This document shows positions 39,832-49,340 of a DNA stretch of 64,000 nucleotides, one piece after another. Position 1 is the first letter of the stretch. Each line of letters opens with the position of its first letter. The stretch is from an uncultured Clostridia bacterium (GTDB lineage: Bacteria > Bacillota > Clostridia > Oscillospirales > Acutalibacteraceae). The stretch covers positions 51,428-115,427 of the forward strand of contig CAMUZI010000001.1 in assembly GCA_947165155.1 (NCBI GenBank). The letters run 5' to 3'. The notes beneath the pieces are model-generated. The model worked only from the letters and a program-made list of their open reading frames with translations, did no database searches and was not told where the DNA came from. A program made the position numbers and the translations under genes.

Positions 39832-41058
39832 CTATCCAAACAACAATGATGAACATTCACTAAATTTGACATTTTCATCTATATTTTTCACATATTGATT
39901 ATTTTTATCTTGAATTATGAAACTGTCATCTTTATCTGACTTCATAAAAGAAGCCATTTTCATCATTCCTAGAGGCTTTACATTATTATTTTGGTTTATT
40001 TGTTCCAAAACATATAAATTCAGAGTCTTGTCGATATCATAACCATTGTAAAAATTACCAGCATTAATTGTACCTTTCATTCTATCGATATATTTTCTTA
40101 AATAATTATGATTTAAAATACTCGCGTCAGTAATTTTTCCCATAACTCCAGCTAAAGGATCACAAAAATACCAACTTCCATCGAATTCAAAAAGATTAAA
40201 CGTATGATAAATGGAAGGACTCAGATGACTTACAACTATATGGTGTCTTCCAACTTTTTCATTTTTATTTAATTCTTTCAACATCCTGAGGCAAAAATCA
40301 AAAGTAAATGCAGCTTCCCAACAAGCGCCTTTGCCTATGCTCATCAAACGCTGTACCGATTTTCTTTGACGAATTGTTGCACCACGAATGAAAAATGTAT
40401 CCAAGACCATGCGAACACCAGCACGAAACTTTGAATAATTTGGATCGTCGAGTTTATTTTTTAACACTGCACATAAAATAAACAAAAATTCCAAAGTTTC
40501 ATCATTACTAAATTCTTCTTTCATATTTTTGTATTTTTTATCATTTTCAAGTTTTAAAGACACTGATGACATCTCGCTTCTGACAAAACTCTTTAGCTCA
40601 TCAAATACTTTAGCATCATTTCCTAGCATGTCATTAGTTTTAATTCCACCATACATCAAAACAGCTAAAATTATCGCCGTCTTACATGGGTTACTCTTAA
40701 TCCCTCCCCAAGCATTACCGGGTATGTTTAAAAGAATGTTAAAAAACTTGTTTCTATTAGCACTGTTTTTAACTCCTTCTAAATTATTTCCCATAATATT
40801 ACTTTTGCTTTTTTGAATAAAATCAGATTTATTTTTCACAATTTCAATACCTCCTTCACCATATTTATCTCTAATATTCCTGCCTTTTGGTATAAAATTG
40901 ATATTTTTTGAAAGCAAATTAGATTTATTATGTAAAGCATAAGCTTTGCTTGATTTAAAATTATGTTTGAAAATTCTCTTTTTTTTCGTACTTAAAGTTT
41001 GAACATTTTTACCCACACGCAAACTATTTCTCTTCAACTTCTCTTCAACGCAAAACAA
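39832..41058 (-). CDS. Transglutaminase-like (Cys-His-Asp) membrane protein; signal peptide encoded just upstream in another frame
   Basis: GKGACWEAAFTFDF, SIYHTFNLFEFDGSWYFCDPLAG; TM CKTAIILAVLMYGGI; paralogue of 8-646. Confidence 0.7.
   Translation of the reverse strand: MFCVEEKLKRNSLRVGKNVQTLSTKKKRIFKHNFKSSKAYALHNKSNLLSKNINFIPKGRNIRDKYGEGGIEIVKNKSDFIQKSKSNIMGNNLEGVKNSANRNKFFNILLNIPGNAWGGIKSNPCKTAIILAVLMYGGIKTNDMLGNDAKVFDELKSFVRSEMSSVSLKLENDKKYKNMKEEFSNDETLEFLFILCAVLKNKLDDPNYSKFRAGVRMVLDTFFIRGATIRQRKSVQRLMSIGKGACWEAAFTFDFCLRMLKELNKNEKVGRHHIVVSHLSPSIYHTFNLFEFDGSWYFCDPLAGVMGKITDASILNHNYLRKYIDRMKGTINAGNFYNGYDIDKTLNLYVLEQINQNNNVKPLGMMKMASFMKSDKDDSFIIQDKNNQYVKNIDENVKFSECSSLLFG
41028..41049. repeat. 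Perfect 11-bp tandem duplication (TTCTCTTCAAC)x2
   Basis: Removing one unit joins the signal-peptide frame to ORF 39832-41058. Confidence 0.9.
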
Positions 41059-41209
41059 GAAGACGACACCAATGTAAAAGATAAAAATCCTGCAACTAAA
41101 TTCTCAATTTTAATTCCAAACACTCCCCCTCATCCCCAACTAAATAATCCGATTGTACCATAACTAAACTGAAAATCAAAAAATTAATAAATTTATGACT
41201 TTAATCTTT

Positions 41210-41647
41210 CTTGTATTGCTCTTTGAATTTTTCGTTCGGATTCCATTTTTGCCTTAGTAGCACGTTTATCATATACTTTTTTTCCCTTACATACGGCTAT
41301 CTCAAATTTTATTCATTTTTTATCTGTATAAACAGAAAGGACAACTATCGAAAATCCATTTTGCTTATATTGGCTGTAAAGTTTAATTATTTGATTTTTA
41401 TGAACAAGCAACTTCTGAACTCTTAAACAGTCCGTATTAAACCTGTTTCCATTCTCGTAGGCGCTAATGTGGACATTATTTGCAAACATATTTCGCCATT
41501 CTTGAAAGAACACCAAGAAGCTTTTATACTTATTTTGCCATCTCTGACTGATTTTACTTCTGTCCCTTTAAGTACAATACCAACCTCAATTTTCTCTAAT
41601 ATGAAGTAATCATGAGAGGCTTTTTTATTTCTAGCTATTATTTTCAT
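41210..41647 (-). pseudogene. smpB: smpB with one frameshift and one in-frame TGA
   Basis: MKIIARNKKASHDYFILEKIEVGIVLKGTEVKSVRDGKISI / NVHISAYENGNRFNTD...LLVHKNQI / *IKFEIAVCKGKKVYDKRATKAKMESERKIQRAIQERLKS. Confidence 0.8.
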
Positions 41648-41696
41648 ACTTTACCCCCGGATTTCATATGTAAATATATTTTATCACAGTCATTTT

Positions 41697-41830
41697 AAAA
41701 AGTGAGTAGAAACTACAAACTTATTATTAGAAAGCACAAAATCTAAAACTGTTAATTATCTCTATCTTGGGTAATTTTTTTAGATGGATACACTTTGAAA
41801 TATTTTTTTTCATACACTGTGGCGTATTGA
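41697..41830. mobile_element. Degraded MITE copy (copy-7 type)
   Basis: AAAAAGTGAGTAGAAACTACAAACTTATTATTA matches the reverse complement of copy 7; far end lost. Confidence 0.45.
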
Positions 41831-41921
41831 CATAATTGTGCTATTATTGTACATATCATATGTTTGTCACATTGTGGATGTTTAATTAAATGAATATTTA
41901 TTAATAATGTTGGAGGAAATA

Positions 41922-42161
41922 ATGATCTTTGAGAAGATACGCAAAATTTTGAGTGATCAATTCGATGTAGAAGAAGATTCTATTACCTATGAAACTGACT
42001 TTTTTAAGGATTTGAATGCTGATTCTTTAGATATAGCAGATTTGTTATCAACATTGTCTGGTGAATTCGAAGTAAACATCGAGTCGGAAGCATTAGAAAA
42101 TTTTCGCACTGTCAGAGATCTAGTAAATTTCATATCAGATAGGACAGATTCTATCGAATAA
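41922..42161 (+). CDS. acpP: Acyl carrier protein
   Basis: FFKDLNADSLDIADLLSTLSGEF phosphopantetheine site. Confidence 0.93.
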   Translation: MIFEKIRKILSDQFDVEEDSITYETDFFKDLNADSLDIADLLSTLSGEFEVNIESEALENFRTVRDLVNFISDRTDSIE

Positions 42162-42457
42162 TCTAATAATTTTTAGCAAATTTATGCCTGTTATTTTGCA
42201 ATTGATGTGCTCTACCATAAAAAATTTATTCGTGAAGAGTACACAGGGTGGGTTGTTCCCACCGTCTTCTGATACAGCAACTTTCGATTACACCAATTAA
42301 CAACAATACACCAATGTCAAAATTGAGTATAGATTGTAAACTAGCCACTCGTAAACCTGAAAATTTATAATTTTAGAATCTTTTTAGTTGACTTACTATT
42401 CTCCCTCGTATCTGTTTAATCTTGCACTATATTTAATAACTACTATATATTTAACTG

Positions 42458-43744
42458 CTATTTTTTTATTTTTCTTATGCCTACTTTTGTAATACGCCTA
42501 TCTTTTAAATCCAAAACTTTGAATGTGTTGTCTCCAAATACAACTTCTTCTCCTTTTTTAGGAAGCTTTCCTAATTTTTCCATTATGAATCCGGCAATTG
42601 TATCAAAATCACCTTCTGGAATTTTTTCACTTAAAGCTCTTTCGATATCATCAATTGGAGTAGAACCTTCTACTACGAATGCACCTTCACTAATTTTGTG
42701 TATATCTTCTTTTTCATTATCGTACTCATCTTGTATGCTTCCTAATATCGATTCAACTAAATCTTCGATTGTAACTAATCCTTCGGTCCCACCATATTCA
42801 TCGACTACAATAGCAATTTGACGCTTGCTCACCCTAAATTCAGAAAAAAGTTCATCACATCGTTTACTTTCCGGCACAAAAGAAACCTGACGCGCAAGAT
42901 TCAAAATTTTGTAGTCTTTTGGTATTCCTCTTTTTATGAATTTAAGAGCATCCTTTACATAAATCATACCAACAATGTGATCGATGTCGTTCATATAAAC
43001 GGGCAATCGCGAACGTCCATTTTTTATAGCGATATCTATAACCTCTGTCAAAGAAAATTCAGAAGAGACCGCGGTAATGTCAACTCGTGGAGTCATAACT
43101 TCGCTAACAGTTGTATCATCAAATTCAAAAACTTTAGTGATCATGGATTTTGCCGTATCTTCTATGACTCCTCGTTCTTGACCGGCATCTACCATCATCA
43201 ATATTTCCTCTTCAGTTACAAGTTCCTCATTTTTATTCGGATCTATCCCTAAACATCTAACCACTAGGTCAGAAGATGACGACAATAGCCATATAAACGG
43301 ACGAAAAATTTTAGAAAAAAACAATAGAATTCCCGCAACTTTAAAAGATATTAACTCAGGATTCTGCATAGCAATCTTTTTGGGAACCAATTCTCCGAAC
43401 ACAAGAGAGAAATAAGAAAGCAATATAGTAACCAGAATTGTCGCAATGTTTTCCAAAATATTCGGTGGTACACCAAAAAAAACAATAGCATCAGCAATCG
43501 GTTTAGAAAAATTCTGAGAAGCTATGGCGGACATGAAAAACTCAGATAATGTTATCCCCACCTGAATAGTAGCTAAAAAATCATTTGAATTACTTAATAA
43601 CTTAAAAACTTTAACGGCACCAGGATGGCCACTAGAAGCCATTTTTCTTATTTTTTTGTCACTAAGAGTAATAACTGCAATCTCAGAAAGAGCAAAAAAC
43701 GCGTTAAACACAATCAGAATCAACAAAATTAGGATACTTAACAT
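42458..43744 (-). CDS. CNNM/CBS/CorC-domain hemolysin-like transporter
   Basis: FFALSEIAVITLS, VMTPRVDITAVS, RQIAIVVDEYGGTEGLVTIEDLVESILG. Confidence 0.92.
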   Translation of the reverse strand: MLSILILLILIVFNAFFALSEIAVITLSDKKIRKMASSGHPGAVKVFKLLSNSNDFLATIQVGITLSEFFMSAIASQNFSKPIADAIVFFGVPPNILENIATILVTILLSYFSLVFGELVPKKIAMQNPELISFKVAGILLFFSKIFRPFIWLLSSSSDLVVRCLGIDPNKNEELVTEEEILMMVDAGQERGVIEDTAKSMITKVFEFDDTTVSEVMTPRVDITAVSSEFSLTEVIDIAIKNGRSRLPVYMNDIDHIVGMIYVKDALKFIKRGIPKDYKILNLARQVSFVPESKRCDELFSEFRVSKRQIAIVVDEYGGTEGLVTIEDLVESILGSIQDEYDNEKEDIHKISEGAFVVEGSTPIDDIERALSEKIPEGDFDTIAGFIMEKLGKLPKKGEEVVFGDNTFKVLDLKDRRITKVGIRKIKK

Positions 43745-44054
43745 CTAAGCCCACACGATCGTATAATAATCGTCCCCCCAAAAACAAACAATCATCTTTC
43801 GATGGTATCTAATTGAGAACAATATGTCAAATTCTAACAAGAACACACAAGCATTACAAATTTTAAAAAAATATTTAATAAACTCTAAAATAAATTAATT
43901 GATGTATTCGAACTATCAAAAGTAAAATTTCACAAACCAACCGTACTATATCAGACAATTTATATCAAAATTTTGTCTTATCTTTCCACTTAAAAAAAAC
44001 ATAAACTCCATTATTCCCCTACAAAAACATTGACCATCAAACTAACAAATTTTC

Positions 44055-45095
44055 TCAATTTGTAATATCACATCGAAATTTTTCAATTCTTTCTTTAAAA
44101 ATACCCAACTTAGTTTCTTTACCTGTTTTTGGTTTATTGTGTTTTGAATGAACGACTACATCAACGTATTCTATAGTTCCAAGTTTCTTTTCAGAGTATA
44201 AGCCCCAGATTGCTTGCATAAAGCATGACGCCGTCGATTCAGTCGAGTTACCATAGCTGTCGTCCCCCATTGGAGGAAAAACTATTCTTTTAAGACTGGC
44301 ATTACCAGCTTCAATTATAGAATTTTTATAAACATTTATCAATTCTTGTTTACATTTGCATTTTTTACTATGACTACTATGATCAGGTGCGACGGCATGT
44401 ATAATATTCTTCACTCCTAAATATCCGCCAGCATCACCGAGTAGAGCACATCCAGTTGGAATTTTTCCCCCCCATCCTTTATCATTGCATTTTTGTGACA
44501 AACTATTCTTATCCAAATATTGATTGCTGTCTCCACTTTTGTTGTTCTGCGCACCCGAAATCACCCCTGCCAAAACTCCAGGACTAAAATTACTATTATC
44601 CGGGCTGACTATAGCGGTAGATTCAGAATCATCCAGCCCACCAATTTTGAAAACGTCTTCGTTTTTCCCAATTTGTGTGATATTTCCATTATAAATACGC
44701 ACAGTTAAATTTCCAACTTTGCGAGAAACTAAATTCCCCCAACTAGAAGATTCTGGTTGATATTCTTTATTTAATAATTTCTTTTGCGTAATAGTAGGTA
44801 TCTGCCCACTATTATCAACCTCGGTTAAACTTCCATCCGAAGAAACAAAGTAAACAACGCCGCCGATAGTAACAAGTCCAACCAAACCTATAGTGACAAA
44901 AGGCCAAACTTTCATAAGTCTATTCACAAATTTCTCTTTTCTAAATTTACTATAATTTGAAACTAACGATCTCGTGGGATACCTAAGATTACGTCCAAAT
45001 CCATAACCACTCACATAATTCCTCTTTACTGAATTGCACAAGCCACCACTCAATAAAGACATAAATAAAATAACCGACATTCCCCTTCTGTTCAT
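44055..45095 (-). CDS. Membrane-anchored macro-domain protein
   Basis: TVRIYNGNITQI, AIVSPDNSNFSPGVLAGVISGAQ, GGKIPTGCALLGDAGGYLGVKNIIHAVAPD, RIVFPPMGDDSYGN; signal-like N-terminus and TM. Confidence 0.82.
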   Translation of the reverse strand: MNRRGMSVILFMSLLSGGLCNSVKRNYVSGYGFGRNLRYPTRSLVSNYSKFRKEKFVNRLMKVWPFVTIGLVGLVTIGGVVYFVSSDGSLTEVDNSGQIPTITQKKLLNKEYQPESSSWGNLVSRKVGNLTVRIYNGNITQIGKNEDVFKIGGLDDSESTAIVSPDNSNFSPGVLAGVISGAQNNKSGDSNQYLDKNSLSQKCNDKGWGGKIPTGCALLGDAGGYLGVKNIIHAVAPDHSSHSKKCKCKQELINVYKNSIIEAGNASLKRIVFPPMGDDSYGNSTESTASCFMQAIWGLYSEKKLGTIEYVDVVVHSKHNKPKTGKETKLGIFKERIEKFRCDITN

Positions 45096-45221
45096 ATTCT
45101 CACCTCTTTATAGATAACCACACTACAGTTCACAAACCCTTAATATTTTACCATATAAATAATAAAATGTAAACTTTTGTATACTGAATACATAACGGTA
45201 ATGAATTTTAAAAAAATATTA

Positions 45222-45770
45222 CTATGAATATTTTTTATATTGAACACCATCAGAAATTAGACTGGCTGCTCTTTTATTTTTCAAAATCGAAACTATTGAA
45301 AGACCAAAATCAATTGCCGTTCCAGGACCTCGTGAAGTTACTATTTTGTCATCAACGCAAACATTATCATAAGAAATCGACGCATTAACTAAAAATTTTT
45401 CGAATCCTGGATAGCAACACGCAACTTTTCCTGAAAGTAAACCCATCTTTCCGATGATACTAGGCGCAGCACATATTGCACATATAAGAACGCGATTTTT
45501 AAAACAAAAATTGATAATTTCTCTCACTTTATCATTACTTTCAAGATTAGTAGTTCCTGGCATTCCACCAGGTAAAACTATCGCCTCGATATTAGACTTA
45601 TCAACTTCATCGATCGATATATCAGTCTCAATTTTCAAACCAAACATACTCCTAACTACCTTACTTTCAACTCCGACAAATCGAACATCAAACTTAGCAC
45701 GCCTCAATATTCCAGCAGTTGTTACCGCCTCAGTACTTTCATATCCATCACATAGAAAAATATATATCAT
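45222..45770 (-). CDS. DJ-1/PfpI family protein
   Basis: CDGYESTEAVTTAGILRRA, VLPGGMPGTTNL, ICAICAAPSIIG. Confidence 0.92.
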   Translation of the reverse strand: MIYIFLCDGYESTEAVTTAGILRRAKFDVRFVGVESKVVRSMFGLKIETDISIDEVDKSNIEAIVLPGGMPGTTNLESNDKVREIINFCFKNRVLICAICAAPSIIGKMGLLSGKVACCYPGFEKFLVNASISYDNVCVDDKIVTSRGPGTAIDFGLSIVSILKNKRAASLISDGVQYKKYS

Positions 45771-45779
45771 AAAATCACC

Positions 45780-46015
45780 TCATAAATTCAAAATAAACCA
45801 TTTAAAAAACGATTCCTAGAACTCTATCGACAAAAACTTGCAGGATATCCATTCTATTCTACAACACACAAATCTAAATTAAATACTCCTATCAGTTCCA
45901 TATTTTCACATCTATTACACAAAAAAATATTATCACAAATATCAATCAAAAAACGATTCTGAAAACTCCGTTGACGAAAATTCGCATATATCCCCTATCT
46001 TCTCTCCTACACAAG
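45780..46015 (-). repeat. DJ-1/ftsY junction duplicated (144-bp period)
   Basis: AAAAAACGATTC... at 45804 and 45948; GATATATATTTTTCTATGTGATGGATATGAAA versus GATAATATTTTTTTGTGTAATAGATGTGAAAA. Confidence 0.8.
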
Positions 46016-46853
46016 TATAAACTACCGGAATATTGTTGAATTTATCTCTAACCGATATGATTGCGCCTCCCTTTGCCGTTCCATCTAATTTAGTGAGGAC
46101 AATCCCCGAAATCTTTGTGATTTTTGAAAACTCCTCTACCTGGTTAACCATATTTTGCCCAGTACAAGCATCCAATACGAGAAGTATATCTTTTTTCGAA
46201 TCGTCTGGTGCATTCTTATCTATAATTCTATTCAATTTTCCCAACTCGTCCATAAGAGCATTTTTGTTATGAAGACGTCCAGCCGTATCGCATATCATAA
46301 CATCAAAATTCTCACTCTTAAACTTAGATATCGCCTCAAAAACTACCGATCCCGGATCTGCCCCCTCGTTTTTCTTTACAATCGGACACTTCACCCTCTC
46401 CGACCATATCTCAATTTGCTCACAAGCAGCTGCTCTAAAGGTATCAGCCGCAGCAATAAGAACCTTCTTACCGTTATTTTTATAAAGGTTCGCAATCTTG
46501 GCAATTGAAGTAGTTTTTCCAACTCCGTTGACGCCAACCATTAAAATTATTTTCCTACTTTCTTCATGATTATCTGAACCGTCAAAATATAAAATCTCGC
46601 TTATGATTTTTTTTAAGTTTATCTTTATATCTTCTGCTTCAGATACATTTTCTAACTTACACACATCTCTCAAACGATTTCTTATCTTTATCGAAGTCTC
46701 AACAGAAACATCCGAAGATATGAGAATTTCCTCCAGCTGATCTAAAAATTCTTCATCAACTGATCGGAAAGAAGACAAGAATTGATTGACCTTTTTTGAA
46801 ATTTCTTCTTTAGTTTTTAAAAGTCCTTTTTTTAACCCCTCAAAAAAGCCCAT
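45942..46853 (-). CDS. ftsY: Signal recognition particle receptor FtsY
   Basis: GVNGVGKTTSIAKIA, DTFRAAACEQI, DTAGRLHNK, TKLDGTAKGG. Confidence 0.96.
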   Translation of the reverse strand: MGFFEGLKKGLLKTKEEISKKVNQFLSSFRSVDEEFLDQLEEILISSDVSVETSIKIRNRLRDVCKLENVSEAEDIKINLKKIISEILYFDGSDNHEESRKIILMVGVNGVGKTTSIAKIANLYKNNGKKVLIAAADTFRAAACEQIEIWSERVKCPIVKKNEGADPGSVVFEAISKFKSENFDVMICDTAGRLHNKNALMDELGKLNRIIDKNAPDDSKKDILLVLDACTGQNMVNQVEEFSKITKISGIVLTKLDGTAKGGAIISVRDKFNNIPVVYTCVGEKIGDICEFSSTEFSESFFD

Positions 46854-46958
46854 AATCCCCTCAAATGCTTATTTATAAGTAGACTCCCAAGCTCTAAATT
46901 TGATATAGTCATTTTCCTTATTTCAAAATAATAGTACAACAAACACAACTTTAAGTAT

Positions 46959-48341
46959 CTATTTGTAGGTAGACTTACCGCATCTAGAATCTGAAACAAT
47001 TACCCCTTTCTCCTCAAGTTTAGAACGTAACAAATCAGATTTTCTCCAATCCTTATTTTTTCTTGCCTCTTCCCTATCTTTTATCATTTGAAGAACTTCA
47101 TCAGAAAAACTTTTTTCTTCTCTTTTGAATGAAAATCCTAAAACACCTGTTAGCTTATCAAAAATACTACGAACCTTATCAACAGACTCGCAAGAAAACT
47201 TATCTCCCTCACGCATAATATTATTTAGATCCTTAACCATATCAAAAATAACGGAAAGTGCACCAGATGTATTTAGATCATCCTCCATAAATGAGTTAAA
47301 CTTATAAAAAATATCCTCCATTCTAACAGGATCACAGATACTCTTATCCGAATCACTAGAACACACCGAATCTAAATTTGCTCTAAAGTTATAAAGTCTA
47401 CTTAGTGAATTTTGACACTGTTCTATTATCTCCCTACTAAAATTGAGGGGACTTCTATAATGAGAAGATATCATCAAATATCTGATTGGCTCGTACCCAT
47501 ACTCATCAGATACTTCTCGTACCGTAAAGAAATTATTAAGAGACTTAGACATCTTTCTATTATCTACGTTTATAAAACCATTATGCATCCAGTATCTTGA
47601 CAAAGTACACCCATTTGCACACTCACTTTGTGCGATTTCATTCTCATGGTGAGGAAAAATAAGATCTTGCCCCCCACAATGAATATCTATTGTATCTCCC
47701 AGATATTTCTTTATCATACATGAACACTCAATATGCCATCCAGGTCTTCCCTTTCCCCACGGACTTTCCCAATAAGGCTCATTTTCTTTAGAAGATTTCC
47801 AAAGAACAAAATCTAACGCATTTCTTTTCCTCTCATTTTTTTCTACCCTGGCACCAGCAATCAATTCATCCATAGATTGTCCCGAAAGCTTCCCGTAATC
47901 CTTAAACTTTAGAGACTCAAAATAAACATCTCCCCCACTTTCATATGCGAACCCTTTGTCTACTAACGTACTTACCATATTTATAATTTCATCTATGGTT
48001 TCTGTAGCACGAGGATGAATATCAGCATCCATTATATTTAGCCCATGAGCATCAGTTTTGTATTCTTTTATGTATTTTTCAGAAATTTGCATAAAATCCA
48101 AATTTTCTTCATTTGCTCTATTTATTATTTTATCATCTATATCAGTAAAGTTTTGAACGAAAATAACATCGAACCCCTTATATTTGAGGTACCTTCTTAG
48201 AACATCAAAGACGCACAAAGGACGCGCATTTCCTATGTGTATAAAATTATAAACGGTAGGTCCGCATGCGTATATCTTAATAGTGTTGTCTTTTGCCAAA
48301 AGATCCTCTTTCTTCCTTGACATAGTATTATATATTTTCAT
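46959..48341 (-). CDS. cysS: Cysteinyl-tRNA synthetase
   Basis: CGPTVYNFIHIGNARP, GRPGWHIECS, HHENEIAQSE, KMSKSLNNF. Confidence 0.96.
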   Translation of the reverse strand: MKIYNTMSRKKEDLLAKDNTIKIYACGPTVYNFIHIGNARPLCVFDVLRRYLKYKGFDVIFVQNFTDIDDKIINRANEENLDFMQISEKYIKEYKTDAHGLNIMDADIHPRATETIDEIINMVSTLVDKGFAYESGGDVYFESLKFKDYGKLSGQSMDELIAGARVEKNERKRNALDFVLWKSSKENEPYWESPWGKGRPGWHIECSCMIKKYLGDTIDIHCGGQDLIFPHHENEIAQSECANGCTLSRYWMHNGFINVDNRKMSKSLNNFFTVREVSDEYGYEPIRYLMISSHYRSPLNFSREIIEQCQNSLSRLYNFRANLDSVCSSDSDKSICDPVRMEDIFYKFNSFMEDDLNTSGALSVIFDMVKDLNNIMREGDKFSCESVDKVRSIFDKLTGVLGFSFKREEKSFSDEVLQMIKDREEARKNKDWRKSDLLRSKLEEKGVIVSDSRCGKSTYK

Positions 48342-48412
48342 TTAGAACCTCCCTATAATAACTATAAACCAGTTTTCATCCCTTACAAAGTGTCAATATA
48401 AAATTCGTCTTC

Positions 48413-49339
48413 TTATAGTGAATTATAAGCCAACTTTATTGCATTCTTTATTGCCTCAGCTTTTGAATTTCCATGTGCCTTTATTACCAACTTTGAAGCT
48501 CCCAAAAGAGGCGTTCCACCATGTGTCTCTGGAGATAATATATTTTTGAAACTAGCATATTCACTATTCAATATCATATCATTATCGAAAAAAGATTCAA
48601 CATTAGATAAGATAAAATCTTGCATGCCCTCGAACGTTTTTAAAAATATATTACCAGCAAATCCATCAGAAACTACCACATCGAAATCGCTATCAAAAAT
48701 ATTAGAAGGCTCAATATTCCCTCCGAAGTTTAAATCGCACGACTCAATAAGCTTGAACGCTTCTTTCCTTGTCTCATCTCCCTTAGAAGGTTCACTTCCG
48801 ATGTTCAAAATACCAACTTTAGGATTCCCTATATTCATAGCCTTCTTAACATAATTTGAACCCATAATTGCAAACTGCATTAATATCTCTGGAGAACATT
48901 GTATATTAGCACCACCATCTAAGAACAAAAATTTACCTACTTTTTTAGGTACAAACGGTGCAAATGCAATGCGTCTTATTCCTTTATCTCTTTTTAAAAT
49001 CAAACTTGTCCCAACCAATAAAGCACCGCTGCTTCCAGCAGATACCAAAGCATCAGCCTTATTTTGCGCTAAAAGAGTCAACCCCGTAGCCATTGAGGAA
49101 TCTCTTTTAGACTTCGTTATTTCCATAGGATTATCTTTATTAGAAATTTCCGAATCACAATCAAATATAGGCGTATCCCCTATATTAAGAAAATTTTTTT
49201 CAGAAACCTCTTCTATCTTATTTCTATTTCCAACTAGTCCTATATGACACTCTAAACACTCTTTTGCTAATAAAACTCCTTTTATAATTTCAAGAGGCGC
49301 ATAATCACTTCCAAAAGCATCAACTAAAATCCTTTTCAT
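48413..49339 (-). CDS. plsX: Phosphate acyltransferase PlsX
   Basis: MKRILVDAFGSDYAPLEIIKGV, SAGSSGALL, GNIFLKTFEG. Confidence 0.93.
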   Translation of the reverse strand: MKRILVDAFGSDYAPLEIIKGVLLAKECLECHIGLVGNRNKIEEVSEKNFLNIGDTPIFDCDSEISNKDNPMEITKSKRDSSMATGLTLLAQNKADALVSAGSSGALLVGTSLILKRDKGIRRIAFAPFVPKKVGKFLFLDGGANIQCSPEILMQFAIMGSNYVKKAMNIGNPKVGILNIGSEPSKGDETRKEAFKLIESCDLNFGGNIEPSNIFDSDFDVVVSDGFAGNIFLKTFEGMQDFILSNVESFFDNDMILNSEYASFKNILSPETHGGTPLLGASKLVIKAHGNSKAEAIKNAIKLAYNSL

Positions 49340-49340
49340 A

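Noticed and set aside
41240-41330. In-frame TGA in smpB as evidence for TGA=Trp (code 4)
   Set aside because: TGA terminates intact conserved ORFs here (e.g. tsaD, tilS start overlap context, iscU-like gene) and Trp is encoded by TGG; a mutation or sequencing error is simpler.
42240-42270. Hairpin GGTGGGTTGTTCCCACC downstream of acpP as a possible riboswitch or RNA element
   Set aside because: A single short hairpin without recognisable conserved RNA motifs; could be a weak terminator, not enough support.
42290-42390. Possible further degraded MITE (TTACACCAATTAACAACAATACACC)
   Set aside because: Similarity is short and lacks recognisable termini.
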